NCBI GenBank assembly: GCA_903855945.1
Contig: CAIOAK010000041.1
Location: 1-63,239 of the forward strand
DNA: 63,239 nucleotides
DNA from: an uncultured Anaeromyxobacter sp.
GTDB lineage: Bacteria; Myxococcota; Myxococcia; Myxococcales; Anaeromyxobacteraceae
Direction: 5' to 3'
Below are positions 8,796-17,445 of this stretch, piece by piece (position 1 is the stretch's first letter; the number at the start of each line of letters is the position of its first letter). The position numbers were made by a program, and so were the translations under genes. Below the pieces are notes generated by a model that did not search any database, was not told where the DNA came from, and saw nothing but the letters and a program-made list of their open reading frames with translations.

Positions 8796-9674
8796 GTGGG
8801 TCAGCAGATCGTCAACGGCCTGTTCCTGGGGAGCATCTACGCGCTCTTCGCGCTGGGCTACACGCTGGTCTTCGGGGTGCTCGACATCCTGAACCTGGCG
8901 CACCAGGCCGTCTTCATGATCTGCGCCTACGCGGCGCTCGTCCTCGTGGTCCACCTCCACATGCCGATGTTCGTCGCCTTCCCGGCGGCGGTGCTCCTCG
9001 GGGGCATCCTCGGCATGGGGGTGGACCGGATCGCCTTCCGCCCGCTCCGCGGCCGGAGCGATTCCAACATCGCCGGGCTCATCAGCTCCATCGCGCTCGC
9101 CACCATCCTCGAGGCGGTGGTCTCCCAGATCTTCGGGCCGGACGTGGAGCGCTTCCCGCTCGGCTCGGTCCCCACCCGGACGCTCCATATCGGGGACGCG
9201 GTGGTCTCGGAGCTGCAGATCGTCATCATCGCCATCGCGGCCGCCATGCTCCTCGGCCTCACCTGGCTGCTCCGGCGAACCCGGCTGGGGCGGCGGATCC
9301 GGGCCGTGGCCGAGAGCCCCAAGGCGGCCCGCGTGCTGGGCGTGGACGTGGACTGGATCATCTCCGCCTCCTTCTTCGTCTCCTCCGCGCTGGGCGCGGC
9401 GGCGGGGATCCTCTTCGGGCTGGCCTTCAACAACGTGGCGCCCGACATGGGGCGCTCGGTGGAGCTGAAGGGGCTCGCGGTCATCGTGCTCGGCGGCATG
9501 GGGAGCATGCCCGGGGCCGCGCTCGCCGGGCTGGCGCTCGGCCTCCTCGAGGTCTTCACGGTGGCTTTCATCGGCTCCTCGTACCGGGACGCGGTGGCCT
9601 TCGGCGTCCTCTTCCTGGTGCTCGTCCTGCGCCCGCGCGGCCTGCTGGGCTCGGCGGCGCTCCGCGAGGCCTGA
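8796..9674 (+). CDS. livH: Branched-chain amino-acid-type ABC transporter permease LivH
   Basis: A 292-residue polytopic membrane protein. It opens with the typical GLFLGSIYALFALGYTLVFG segment of LivH permeases and carries the VLGGMGSMPGAALAGL loop near residue 235, which in this family contacts the ATPase. The start is GTG, 16 bp after livK. Together with LivM it forms the membrane channel of the importer. Confidence 0.94.
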   Translation: MGQQIVNGLFLGSIYALFALGYTLVFGVLDILNLAHQAVFMICAYAALVLVVHLHMPMFVAFPAAVLLGGILGMGVDRIAFRPLRGRSDSNIAGLISSIALATILEAVVSQIFGPDVERFPLGSVPTRTLHIGDAVVSELQIVIIAIAAAMLLGLTWLLRRTRLGRRIRAVAESPKAARVLGVDVDWIISASFFVSSALGAAAGILFGLAFNNVAPDMGRSVELKGLAVIVLGGMGSMPGAALAGLALGLLEVFTVAFIGSSYRDAVAFGVLFLVLVLRPRGLLGSAALREA

Positions 9675-9680
9675 GATCCC

Positions 9681-10580
9681 GTGTCGCTCGAGTCCCTCCA
9701 GGACATCTGGCTCACGTACCAGTCCACGGTGGCCTTCATCGGCCTGAACGGGCTGCTCGCGCTCTCGGTCTACACCACGCTCTCCTGCGGCCAGCTCTCG
9801 CTCGCGCAGGCCGGATTCATGGCCATCGGCGCCTACGCCTCGACCATCCTCACCTTCCACACCGGGCTGCCCTTCGCCGTGAACCTGGCGGTGGCCACCC
9901 TGCTCCCGGCGCTCGTGGCGATACCGCTCGGGTTGCCCGTGCTCCGGCTGAAGGGGGTCTTCCTCGCCATCGCCACCATCGGTTTCGGCGAGGTGGTCCG
10001 TCTCTTCTTCGTGAACCTCGACTTCACGAACGGGGCCCTGGGGCTCACTGCGGTTCCCCAGCGAACCTCCATGTGGATGATCTACGCGGCCCTCGGCGCT
10101 GCCCTCTTCGTCCTCTGGCGCATCCGCGGATCGCGCACCGGCCACGCGCTCGAGGCCATCCGGGAGGACGAGCCGGCGGCCCGGACCATGGGGATCGACG
10201 CCGCCCGCTACAAGCTGGCGATGCTGGCGCTGGGCGCGTCGTTCGCGGGGCTCGCCGGCGCGCTCGAGGCCCACTACACCTACATGGTCTCGCCGAGCAC
10301 CTACTCCTTCTCCCGCGTGGTCGACATGCTGGTGTACGCCGTGGTGGGCGGCACGGGGGTCTTCTACGGGCCGGTGGTGGGAGCCACCTTCCTCACCGCG
10401 CTCCCCGAGGTGCTGCGGGAGGTCTCCTCCCGGATCGGGCTCGCCCCGGGACCGGTGCGCCTCTTCGTGAACGGGCTCGTCCTGCTGCTCGTGATCCTCT
10501 TCCTGCCGGAGGGCATCTCGTCGCTCCCCCGGCGCGTGCGCGGGGCCCTGCAGGCCCGGAGGCGAGCCCGTGCTTCTTAG
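9681..10580 (+). CDS. livM: Branched-chain amino-acid-type ABC transporter permease LivM
   Basis: A 299-residue permease with about eight hydrophobic segments. The LSCGQLSLAQAGFMAIGAY motif near residue 35 and the AIREDEPAARTMGI cytoplasmic loop near residue 160 are characteristic of LivM. It starts at GTG 6 bp after livH and overlaps livG by 11 bp, indicating tight translational coupling. Confidence 0.94.
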   Translation: MSLESLQDIWLTYQSTVAFIGLNGLLALSVYTTLSCGQLSLAQAGFMAIGAYASTILTFHTGLPFAVNLAVATLLPALVAIPLGLPVLRLKGVFLAIATIGFGEVVRLFFVNLDFTNGALGLTAVPQRTSMWMIYAALGAALFVLWRIRGSRTGHALEAIREDEPAARTMGIDAARYKLAMLALGASFAGLAGALEAHYTYMVSPSTYSFSRVVDMLVYAVVGGTGVFYGPVVGATFLTALPEVLREVSSRIGLAPGPVRLFVNGLVLLLVILFLPEGISSLPRRVRGALQARRRARAS

Positions 10581-11334
10581 CCTCCAGGACGTTCGCAAGA
10601 CGTTTGGCGGGCTGGCGGCCGTGGACGGGGCCTCGCTCTCGGTGGGCTCGGGCGAAGTGCACGGCCTCATCGGCCCGAACGGTGCCGGGAAGACCACCCT
10701 CCTCAACATGATCTCGGGGCTCATCCCGCCCACCGCCGGGACCATCGTGCTCGACGGGGAGCGGATCGACGGGATGCCGAGCCACGTCGTCGCGTCCCGC
10801 GGCATCACCCGCACCTACCAGAACATCCGGCTCTTCCCGGCCCTCACGGCGGCCGACAACGTCCTCGTCGGCGCCCACCTCCGGCGGGATGCCCCGCTCT
10901 GGCGGCGGATGCTCTTCCTCCCCTCGGCGGCGGTGGAGGAGCGGGCCGCGCAGGATGCCTCGCTGGCGCTCCTCGCTCGGGTCGGGATGTCGGGGCAGGC
11001 CGGCGAGCGGGCCAGCAACCTCTCCTACGGCGACCAGCGGCGCGTCGAGATCGCCCGGGCGCTGGCCTCCGAACCCCGGGTGATGCTCCTCGACGAGCCC
11101 ACCGCGGGGATGAACCCGGCTGAGGTCGTCGCCATCGCGGAGCTCATCCGCAGCGTGGCGAGGACCGGCCACTCGGTGCTCCTCGTCGAGCACAACGTGA
11201 AGCTGGTGATGGACGTCTGCGACCGGATCACGGTCCTCGACTTCGGCAAGGTGATCGCCGACGGGACCCCGACGGAGGTCGCCCGCGATCCGGCCGTCAT
11301 CGCCGCCTACCTGGGCGGGGAGGCGGCAGCGTGA
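10570..11334 (+). CDS. livG: Branched-chain amino-acid-type ABC transporter ATPase LivG
   Basis: A 254-residue ABC ATPase. Walker A is GPNGAGKTT (about residues 34-42), the signature is LSYGDQRRVEIARAL and Walker B is VMLLDEPTAGMNP. The NLSYGDQ form of the signature and the ITRTYQNIRLF Q-loop are typical of LivG. It starts at GTG inside the end of livM. It energises uptake together with LivF. Confidence 0.94.
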   Translation: MLLSLQDVRKTFGGLAAVDGASLSVGSGEVHGLIGPNGAGKTTLLNMISGLIPPTAGTIVLDGERIDGMPSHVVASRGITRTYQNIRLFPALTAADNVLVGAHLRRDAPLWRRMLFLPSAAVEERAAQDASLALLARVGMSGQAGERASNLSYGDQRRVEIARALASEPRVMLLDEPTAGMNPAEVVAIAELIRSVARTGHSVLLVEHNVKLVMDVCDRITVLDFGKVIADGTPTEVARDPAVIAAYLGGEAAA

Positions 11335-12077
11335 GCGCCGGGGAGACGCCGCTGCTCGAGATCCGGGACCTCCAGGTCTCCTACGGCCACGTCCAGGCCG
11401 TGCGGGGCATCTCCCTCCGGGTGCACGCCGGGAAGGTGGTGACCCTCATCGGCCCGAACGGCGCCGGCAAGACGAGCACCCTGGCGGCGGTGGCGGGGCT
11501 GCTCCGCCCGGCGTCCGGCCAGGTTCTGCTCGAGGGGCGCGACGTCACCGGGCTCGCCGCCCACCGGGCGGTGGCCGAGGGCATCGTCCTCGTTCCGGAG
11601 GGGCGCAGCATCCTCGCGCGCATGAGCATCGAGGAGAACCTGTTGCTCGCCGCGGAGGCCCGCGTGCCCCGCCCTGCCGCGGCGGAGCAGCGCAGGCGCA
11701 TCGAGGCGCAGTACGCCCGCTTCCCGGTGCTGGGGGAGCGGCGGCGGCTGCCGGCCGGGTCGCTCTCCGGCGGGGAGCAGCAGATGCTGGCCTTCGCGCG
11801 CGCGCTGCTCATGTCCCCGCGCATCCTGCTTCTCGACGAGCCGTCCATGGGGCTCGCCCCGCTGCTCGTCCGGCGCGTCTTCGACCTGGTGGAGGAGATC
11901 CACCGGGAGGGAGCCACGGTGCTGCTCGTGGAGCAGAACGCACGGCTGGCGCTCCAGGTGTCGGATCACGCCTACGTGCTGGAGCGGGGGAACATCGTCC
12001 TCGAGGGGCCCTCGGCGGAGCTGGCGCGCGACCCGCGGGTGCAGGCGGCCTACCTCGGCGGCGACGTCACGACCTGA
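11331..12077 (+). CDS. livF: Branched-chain amino-acid-type ABC transporter ATPase LivF
   Basis: A 248-residue ABC ATPase with Walker A GPNGAGKTS, signature LSGGEQQMLAFARAL and Walker B ILLLDEPSMGLAP. The VPEGRSIL segment before the signature is a LivF hallmark. The GTG start overlaps the livG stop in GTGA. It ends the operon and converges on ispG with only 12 bp between the stop codons; no clear terminator is visible in that gap. Confidence 0.94.
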   Translation: MSAGETPLLEIRDLQVSYGHVQAVRGISLRVHAGKVVTLIGPNGAGKTSTLAAVAGLLRPASGQVLLEGRDVTGLAAHRAVAEGIVLVPEGRSILARMSIEENLLLAAEARVPRPAAAEQRRRIEAQYARFPVLGERRRLPAGSLSGGEQQMLAFARALLMSPRILLLDEPSMGLAPLLVRRVFDLVEEIHREGATVLLVEQNARLALQVSDHAYVLERGNIVLEGPSAELARDPRVQAAYLGGDVTT

Positions 12078-12089
12078 ACGGCGCCCGGA

Positions 12090-13199
12090 CTACTTCGCCT
12101 CGCGCTCGGCGGAGATGCGCACGGCCTCCTCGACCAGCGCGTCCTCCAGCTCCTCGGCCTTCATCCGCTTCACGATCTGGCCGGACTTGAAGAGCAGCCC
12201 CACGCCGCCGTGGCCGTAGGCAACGCCCACGTCGGCCGCGGCCGCCTCGCCGGGGCCGTTCACCTCGCAACCCATGACCGCCACGTTCACCTCTCCCTTG
12301 AGCCGGGAGAGGCGTTGCTCCACCCGCTCGGCCACCGGGATCATCGCGACCGAGCAGCGGCCGCAGGTGGGGCAGGCGGTGAGCGTGGCCCCTCCGAACT
12401 TGAGCCCGAGCGACTTGAGCAGGCTGCGCGCGACCTTGACCTCCTCCACCGGGTCGGCGGCCAGGGAGACCCGCATCGTGTCGCCGATGCCGGCCGCGAG
12501 CAGGATGCCCAGGCCGGCGGCGCTCTTGATGGTGCCGGTCATCAGGGTGCCGGCCTCGGTGATGCCGAGGTGGAGCGGATAGTCGAACCGGGACGAGAAG
12601 AGCCGGTTCGCGGCCACCGTCATCCCGATGTCGTGGGCCTTCAGCGAGACCTTGATCTCCTGGTAGCCCTCCTCCTCCAGCACCCGGATGTGCCGCTCGG
12701 CGCTCTCCACCATGCCCTCGGCGGTGGGCCACCCGTGCTTCGCGACGATGTCCTCCTCCAGCGAGCCGGCGTTCACGCCGATGCGGATGGGGACGTTGCG
12801 CTCCCGCGCCGCCTTCACCACCTCGCGGACGCGGGCCTGGTTGCCGATGTTGCCCGGGTTGAGCCGGACGCAGTGGATCCCGGCCTCGAGCGCCCGGAGC
12901 GCCAGCCGGTAGTCGAAGTGGATGTCGGAGACGAGCGGGACCGGTGAGCCCCGGACGATGGCCGGCAGCGCGTCGGCGGCATCCCCGTCGGGCACCGCCA
13001 CCCGGACGATGTCGGCCCCCTCGGCCGCGAGCGCCCGGATCTGCGCGAGCGTGCCCTCGACGTCGGGGGTCTGGGTGGTGGTCATCGACTGGACCGACAC
13101 CGGCGACCCGTCCCCGATGGGGACGGGCCCGACGTGGATCCGCCGCGTCCTGCGCCGCTCCGCGATCGCGGAGATGTTTCCGTGATCGTACGCGCCCAC
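12090..13199 (-). CDS. ispG: 4-hydroxy-3-methylbut-2-enyl diphosphate synthase
   Basis: Catalyses the [4Fe-4S]-dependent reductive conversion of MEcPP to HMBPP in the MEP isoprenoid pathway. The 369 residues fit the two-domain bacterial form. The C-terminal cluster ligands are seen in TACPTCGRC and VMGCEVNGPGEA, and the N-terminal TIM-barrel segment VGPVPIGDGSPVSVQSMT is normal. It starts 3 bp after the stop of the SurA/DsbA fusion gene, so it is the second gene of that operon. Confidence 0.96.
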   Translation of the reverse strand: MGAYDHGNISAIAERRRTRRIHVGPVPIGDGSPVSVQSMTTTQTPDVEGTLAQIRALAAEGADIVRVAVPDGDAADALPAIVRGSPVPLVSDIHFDYRLALRALEAGIHCVRLNPGNIGNQARVREVVKAARERNVPIRIGVNAGSLEEDIVAKHGWPTAEGMVESAERHIRVLEEEGYQEIKVSLKAHDIGMTVAANRLFSSRFDYPLHLGITEAGTLMTGTIKSAAGLGILLAAGIGDTMRVSLAADPVEEVKVARSLLKSLGLKFGGATLTACPTCGRCSVAMIPVAERVEQRLSRLKGEVNVAVMGCEVNGPGEAAAADVGVAYGHGGVGLLFKSGQIVKRMKAEELEDALVEEAVRISAEREAK

Positions 13200-13202
13200 C
13201 GG

Positions 13203-14261
13203 CTACTTCCCGGCGAGCTCGGCGTCGATGATCTCCTTGAAGGCGTCGAAGGGCTGCGCGCCGGAGATCAGGATCCCGTTCACGAAGAAGGCCGGCGTGC
13301 CGGTGACGCCGGCGTCGTTGCCCGCCTTGCGGTTCTCCTCCACGGTGGGGGCGTAGGTGCCCGAGTCGAGGCACTTGTCGAACTTGGCCTGGTCGAGCTT
13401 CAGGTCCTTGGCGTAGGACTTGAGCGCAGGGACGCCGAGCGCCCGCTGGTTGGCGAAGAGCTTGGCGTGCATCTCCCAGTACTTGCCCTGGTCGCCGGCG
13501 CAGTGGGCCGCCTCGGCCGCCTTGGGGGCGTTCGTGTGGTTGGGCAGCGGGAGGTCGCGGTAGACGACCCGGATCTTGTCGCCGTAGACCCGGACCACCT
13601 CCGACACGGTCTCCTCGGCGCGGCCGCAGTACGGGCACTCGAAGTCGGAGAACTCGACGATGGTGATGGGGGCGGTGGCCGGGCCGCGCGACGGCCCCTT
13701 GGCCTCGACCTGCTGGCGGGGCGGACGGTAGGCGGGCAGCAGGATCTCGACCTTGGCGTCGGCCTTCAGCTTGTCGTAGTAGCCCTGGGCCGCGGCCTGG
13801 GCCTTCTGCTGCTGGATGTAGCGGACGATGGTGTCCTTCACCTGGGCGACCGGCGGAAGGTCGCGCCCCTGGGCCTTGGCGGCGTCGTAGACCTGCTGCA
13901 CCTCGGCGTCGGTGATGGGCGGGATGCGGGCCAGCACCTCGGCCTGGACGAACTCCTCGGGCGACTTGCCGGCTGCCTTGGCCTTCGCCTCCACGAGCCG
14001 CTTCATGATCATCGTGTCGAGGGCCTGGCGCTTCAGCTGGTACTGCTGCTCCTGGAACTGCTGGTCGAGCTTCTTCAGCTCGGCCTTGACCGACTCCTCG
14101 AGCTCCTTCGTGGAGATCACGTCCGTGCCGATCTTGGCGACGGGCGCGTTGGGGTCGGCAGCCGCGGCTGCGGCCTTGGCCTGGGTGGTGGAGGGCGAGG
14201 TGCAGGCCAGCGCGCCGAGGGCGGCGGCCACCGCGAGGTAGGGGCGGGTCGAGAACTTCAT
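13203..14261 (-). CDS. Lipoprotein fusing a SurA-like chaperone region to a DsbA-like thioredoxin domain
   Basis: A 352-residue predicted lipoprotein; the leader ends ALAC with Cys20. Residues about 40-170 form a charged helical SurA_N/trigger-factor-C-like region containing VAKIGTDVISTKELEE and a paired-helix segment. Residues about 190-350 form a DsbA/DsbG-like thioredoxin_4 domain with the redox motif CPYC at 209-212 and a GTPAFFVNG cis-proline loop. It probably acts in the periplasm on disulfide formation or isomerisation with its own chaperone arm. AGGAG lies 4 nt before the ATG. Confidence 0.85.
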   Translation of the reverse strand: MKFSTRPYLAVAAALGALACTSPSTTQAKAAAAAADPNAPVAKIGTDVISTKELEESVKAELKKLDQQFQEQQYQLKRQALDTMIMKRLVEAKAKAAGKSPEEFVQAEVLARIPPITDAEVQQVYDAAKAQGRDLPPVAQVKDTIVRYIQQQKAQAAAQGYYDKLKADAKVEILLPAYRPPRQQVEAKGPSRGPATAPITIVEFSDFECPYCGRAEETVSEVVRVYGDKIRVVYRDLPLPNHTNAPKAAEAAHCAGDQGKYWEMHAKLFANQRALGVPALKSYAKDLKLDQAKFDKCLDSGTYAPTVEENRKAGNDAGVTGTPAFFVNGILISGAQPFDAFKEIIDAELAGK

Positions 14262-14395
14262 GGGACTCCTGGTTTGGAGGGTCGGAAAGCGGGGATTCTT
14301 CTCGACAACCTCCCGCCGGTCAATGCCATTCCCGCCGCAACCCTGGCTGCCTCCGTCCCGCCCCTGTCTGCTATCCTCCGGGGGGTGGAGGCACC
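14262..14395. promoter_or_regulatory. Divergent promoter region, SurA/DsbA fusion versus tam-like gene
   Basis: This 134-bp gap separates two divergent genes. On the plus strand TATCCT (14372-14377) could be a -10 box, ending 18 nt before the tam-like ATG, and a GGTGGAGG Shine-Dalgarno sequence follows it. No operator was recognised. Confidence 0.4.
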
Positions 14396-15202
14396 ATGAC
14401 CCGTGACGTCTGGAAGCCGGAGCTCTACGCCCGATTCCGGGCCGAGCGCTCCCGCCCCTTCTTCGACCTGCTCGCGATGGTCCGTCCGCGGCTCGGCATG
14501 CGCGTCGTGGACCTGGGGTGCGGCACCGGGGAGCTGACGGCCGAGGCCCACAAGCGGCTCGGGGCCCGTTCCACGCTCGGGATCGACTCGTCCCCCGCCA
14601 TGCTGGAGAAGGCTGCGCCGCTGGCGGGCGACGGGCTCTCCTTCGCGCTGGCCGACATCGCCACCTTCGAGCAGACCACCGGGTCGGGCTTCGACCTCGT
14701 CATCTCCAACGCGGCCCTCCACTGGGTCCCCGACCACCCGGCGCTGCTCGCGCGGGTGGCGCGGCTGCTCGCGCCGGGGGGGCAGCTCCTGGTGCAGGTC
14801 CCGGCCAACCAGACCCACGTCTCCCACCGGACGGCGAACGAGCTGGCACGGGAGGAGCCCTTCGCCTCGGCCCTGAAAGGCTACGTCCGGCACCGGGCGG
14901 TGCTCACGCCGGTCGAGTACGCCCTGCAACTCCACCGGCTGGGGCTCGTGGAGGAGGAGGTCCGGCTCCAGGTGTACGTCCACGAGCTCTCGGAGCCGGC
15001 CGACATCGTGGAGTGGTGCCGCGGGACCCTGCTCACCGACTACGAGAAGCGGCTCCCGCCCGACCTGTGGCCGCCCTACCTCGAGGCCTACCGGCAGCGC
15101 ATCGCGGCGGCCATCCCGGACGAGCGCCCGTACCTCTACACCTACCAGCGCATCCTCTTCTCGGCCTCGCGGCCGCGGGTGGGTCCCGGAACCTCTCCGT
15201 GA
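14396..15202 (+). CDS. tam: Trans-aconitate 2-methyltransferase-like SAM-dependent methyltransferase
   Basis: A 268-residue class I methyltransferase. Motif I is VVDLGCGTGELT (about residues 38-49), followed by the acidic GIDSS strand and by ISNAALHWVPDH, a stretch characteristic of the Tam family. The N-terminal WKPELYARFRAERSRPFFDLL and the C-terminal YTYQRIL also fit Tam, which detoxifies trans-aconitate by methyl-ester formation. The exact substrate is inferred. It is followed 54 bp later by trxB. Confidence 0.82.
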   Translation: MTRDVWKPELYARFRAERSRPFFDLLAMVRPRLGMRVVDLGCGTGELTAEAHKRLGARSTLGIDSSPAMLEKAAPLAGDGLSFALADIATFEQTTGSGFDLVISNAALHWVPDHPALLARVARLLAPGGQLLVQVPANQTHVSHRTANELAREEPFASALKGYVRHRAVLTPVEYALQLHRLGLVEEEVRLQVYVHELSEPADIVEWCRGTLLTDYEKRLPPDLWPPYLEAYRQRIAAAIPDERPYLYTYQRILFSASRPRVGPGTSP

Positions 15203-15222
15203 CAACGCGGCTCCAACCGAGC

Positions 15223-15256
15223 TAGATCGATTCGCCCCATCCCACGCGGAGGAAAA
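15223..15256 (+). promoter_or_regulatory. Candidate promoter and ribosome-binding site of trxB
   Basis: TAGATC (15223-15228) in the tam-trxB gap resembles a -10 box. A GGAGG Shine-Dalgarno sequence follows, about 5 nt before the ATG at 15257. This is an ordinary leadered arrangement, unlike the leaderless-looking genes elsewhere in the window. Confidence 0.35.
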
Positions 15257-16192
15257 ATGCCCCAGCACGAGAAGCTGGTCATCATCGGTTCCGGCCCGGC
15301 CGGCTACACGGCTGCCATCTACGCGGCGCGCGCCAACCTGACGCCGCTCCTCTTCGAGGGGATGCAGCCGGGCGGCCAGCTCACCATCACGACCGAGGTC
15401 GAGAACTACCCCGGCTTCGCCGAGGGGGTGATGGGCCCCGAGCTCATGGAGCGCATGAAGGGGCAGGCGGAGCGGTTCGGCACACGCTTCGTCTCCGGCG
15501 AGGTCACCCGCGTCGACCTCGCCTCCCGTCCGTTCCGGCTCTGGACCGACGGCGAGGAGTTCACAGCCGATGCGCTCATCGTGGCCACCGGCGCGTCGGC
15601 GAAGTGGCTGGGCATCCCCTCCGAGAAGGCCTACCAGGGCAAGGGCGTGTCGGCCTGCGCCACCTGCGACGGGTTCTTCTTCCGCGGCCTGGACGTGGCC
15701 GTGGTCGGCGGCGGGGACACGGCGCTCGAGGAGGCCACCTTCCTCACCAAGTACGCGAACAAGGTCTACCTCGTGCACCGGCGCGACGCGCTGCGCGGTT
15801 CCAAGGTGATGCAGGAGCGTGCCCGCCAGAACCCCAAGATCGAGTTCGTCTGGAACCAGGCGGTGGACGAGGTGCTCGGGGACGGGAAGTCCATGACCGG
15901 CCTGCGGCTGCGGAGCACGAAGGACGGCGGCACCCGGACCCTCGCGGTCCAGGGCTTCTTCCTCGCCATCGGCCACGAGCCCAACACCGGCGCCTTCCGG
16001 GGCCAGCTCGACATGAACGACGTCGGCTACCTCCTCGTGAAGTCCCCGTCCACGCGCACCAGCCGCGACGGCGTCTTCGCCGCAGGGGACGTCGCCGACC
16101 CTCACTACCGGCAGGCGGTCACCGCAGCCGGGTCCGGTTGCGCCGCAGCCATCGACGCCGAGCGCTGGCTGGGCGAGCAGGGCATCCACTGA
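15257..16192 (+). CDS. trxB: Thioredoxin reductase
   Basis: Reduces thioredoxin with NADPH through FAD and a redox-active cysteine pair. The 311 residues show the FAD-binding GSGPAGYTAA near the N-terminus, the catalytic CATCDG at about 135-140, the NADPH-binding GGGDTALEEA, and the C-terminal FAD motif AAGDVADPHYRQ. A clear GGAGG precedes the ATG. It could supply reducing power to cytoplasmic thiol systems. Confidence 0.96.
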   Translation: MPQHEKLVIIGSGPAGYTAAIYAARANLTPLLFEGMQPGGQLTITTEVENYPGFAEGVMGPELMERMKGQAERFGTRFVSGEVTRVDLASRPFRLWTDGEEFTADALIVATGASAKWLGIPSEKAYQGKGVSACATCDGFFFRGLDVAVVGGGDTALEEATFLTKYANKVYLVHRRDALRGSKVMQERARQNPKIEFVWNQAVDEVLGDGKSMTGLRLRSTKDGGTRTLAVQGFFLAIGHEPNTGAFRGQLDMNDVGYLLVKSPSTRTSRDGVFAAGDVADPHYRQAVTAAGSGCAAAIDAERWLGEQGIH

Positions 16193-16205
16193 GACGAGGC
16201 GCGCC

Positions 16206-16706
16206 GTGCGCATGATCGACGTGGGGGCGAAGCCCCGTACCGACCGGGTGGCGGTGGCGCGTGGCCGCGTGACCATGTCCCGCGCCACGCTCGGCATCCT
16301 GCGGCGGGGCGAGGCGGAGAAGGGGGACGTGCTCGCGGCGGCGCGGCTCGCCGGGATCCTGGCGGCGAAGCACACGCCCGACATCGTCCCGCTCTGCCAT
16401 CCCATCGCGCTCTCGGGCACGGAGGTGGAGGCGGTGGCCCGGCCGGGCGGGGTGGAGGTGACCGCCACCGTCCGCACCACCGACCGGACCGGCGTGGAGA
16501 TGGAGGCGCTCGCCGCGGTCGCCGCGGCCTGCCTCACCGTCTACGACATGCTGAAGCGCTACGAGCGCGGGATGCGCATCGAGTCGATCGAGCTCATCGA
16601 GAAGTCCGGCGGTCGGACCGGGCGCTGGGTGCGCCCGCGTCCCGCACGTCGGCCGGCGCGATCCCCAGCACCTCGAGCGCGTTCCGGCCGCACACCCGGC
16701 GGATGA
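16206..16706 (+). CDS. moaC: Cyclic pyranopterin monophosphate synthase (molybdenum cofactor)
   Basis: Forms cPMP in molybdenum-cofactor biosynthesis. The family motifs KHTPDIVPLCHPIALSGTEV, DRTGVEMEALAAV and YDMLK are all present. The conserved MoaC fold ends at about residue 142 (KSGGRTGRW); a further 24 residues rich in Arg and Pro run on until a stop inside the antisense TatD-like gene, so the tail is probably a read-on rather than functional. The start is GTG at 16206 (an ATG lies two codons later). It follows trxB by 13 bp. Confidence 0.93.
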   Translation: MRMIDVGAKPRTDRVAVARGRVTMSRATLGILRRGEAEKGDVLAAARLAGILAAKHTPDIVPLCHPIALSGTEVEAVARPGGVEVTATVRTTDRTGVEMEALAAVAAACLTVYDMLKRYERGMRIESIELIEKSGGRTGRWVRPRPARRPARSPAPRARSGRTPGG

Positions 16707-17445
16707 CCGCAGCGGAGAGCCCGGCGCGCGCCATCCGGTCGGCCGCGCGGGGCAGGGCGAGCAGGTCCCCCGTCCCGTCGCCGGCGTGGGAGGCGAAGGC
16801 GATCCCCTCCGGACCGAGCGAGCGGACGATCCGGAGAGGCGCGTCGATCTCCCCACCGCCGGCGGAGAGGGAGAGCACGGCCACGTAGCCCACCGCGCGG
16901 AGCAGTCGCACCGTCCGCGCGTCGGTCCCGTCCACGAGCACCCGCTCCGGCGGAAGGGCACTCTCCTGGAGCAGCGCGATGGCCCGGCGCACCTGCCGGG
17001 GTCCGCGAGGCGGCGGAACCTCCAGGAGGACCGGGACGCGCAGCTCGCGCGCCATCTCGAGTTGCCGGGAGAGCACCTCCTCCTCGCGCGGCGAGCCCGA
17101 ACCGGCGCCGACCGGCCCGATGGCGGAGATCCGGGGGCGGGAGAGCCAGTCGGGCAGCTCGGCGAGGAGCGCCTCGAGCCCCCGCGCCGGGATCCGGTCC
17201 GGCGGCACCGAGAGGGCGCCGAAGGCGGCGAAGCCTCGCTGCCGCATCCGCCCGAGCGCGCCCACCGCGAGATCCTCCCATGCACGGCGGAGGTCGGCAG
17301 CGGTCGAGGACGGCCTCCCCGCCGGCAACGGGACGAGCGCGCCGGCGACCCCGAAGAACCGGAGGTCGGTGAGGTCGCGCGCCCGGAGCGCTTCCGCCTG
17401 GAGGTGGGCGTCGAAGAAGGTCCCGGGGGCGCCCGCACCGGTCAC
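16594..17445 (-). CDS. TatD-like amidohydrolase-fold protein with degenerate metal site
   Basis: A 283-residue protein with TatD-family layout: an N-terminal FFDAHL where the HxH metal motif belongs, repeated beta-alpha units, and a C-terminal VCGRNALEVLGI, the usual TatD ending. Only one of the two N-terminal histidines is present, the metal-bridging glutamate segment reads AIGPVG, and the final aspartate position reads SHAGD. Metal-dependent activity is therefore doubtful. The GTG start overlaps the ggt stop in GTGA. Its last 113 bp overlap the end of moaC on the other strand. Confidence 0.65.
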   Translation of the reverse strand: MTGAGAPGTFFDAHLQAEALRARDLTDLRFFGVAGALVPLPAGRPSSTAADLRRAWEDLAVGALGRMRQRGFAAFGALSVPPDRIPARGLEALLAELPDWLSRPRISAIGPVGAGSGSPREEEVLSRQLEMARELRVPVLLEVPPPRGPRQVRRAIALLQESALPPERVLVDGTDARTVRLLRAVGYVAVLSLSAGGGEIDAPLRIVRSLGPEGIAFASHAGDGTGDLLALPRAADRMARAGLSAAVIRRVCGRNALEVLGIAPADVRDAGAPSARSDRRTSR

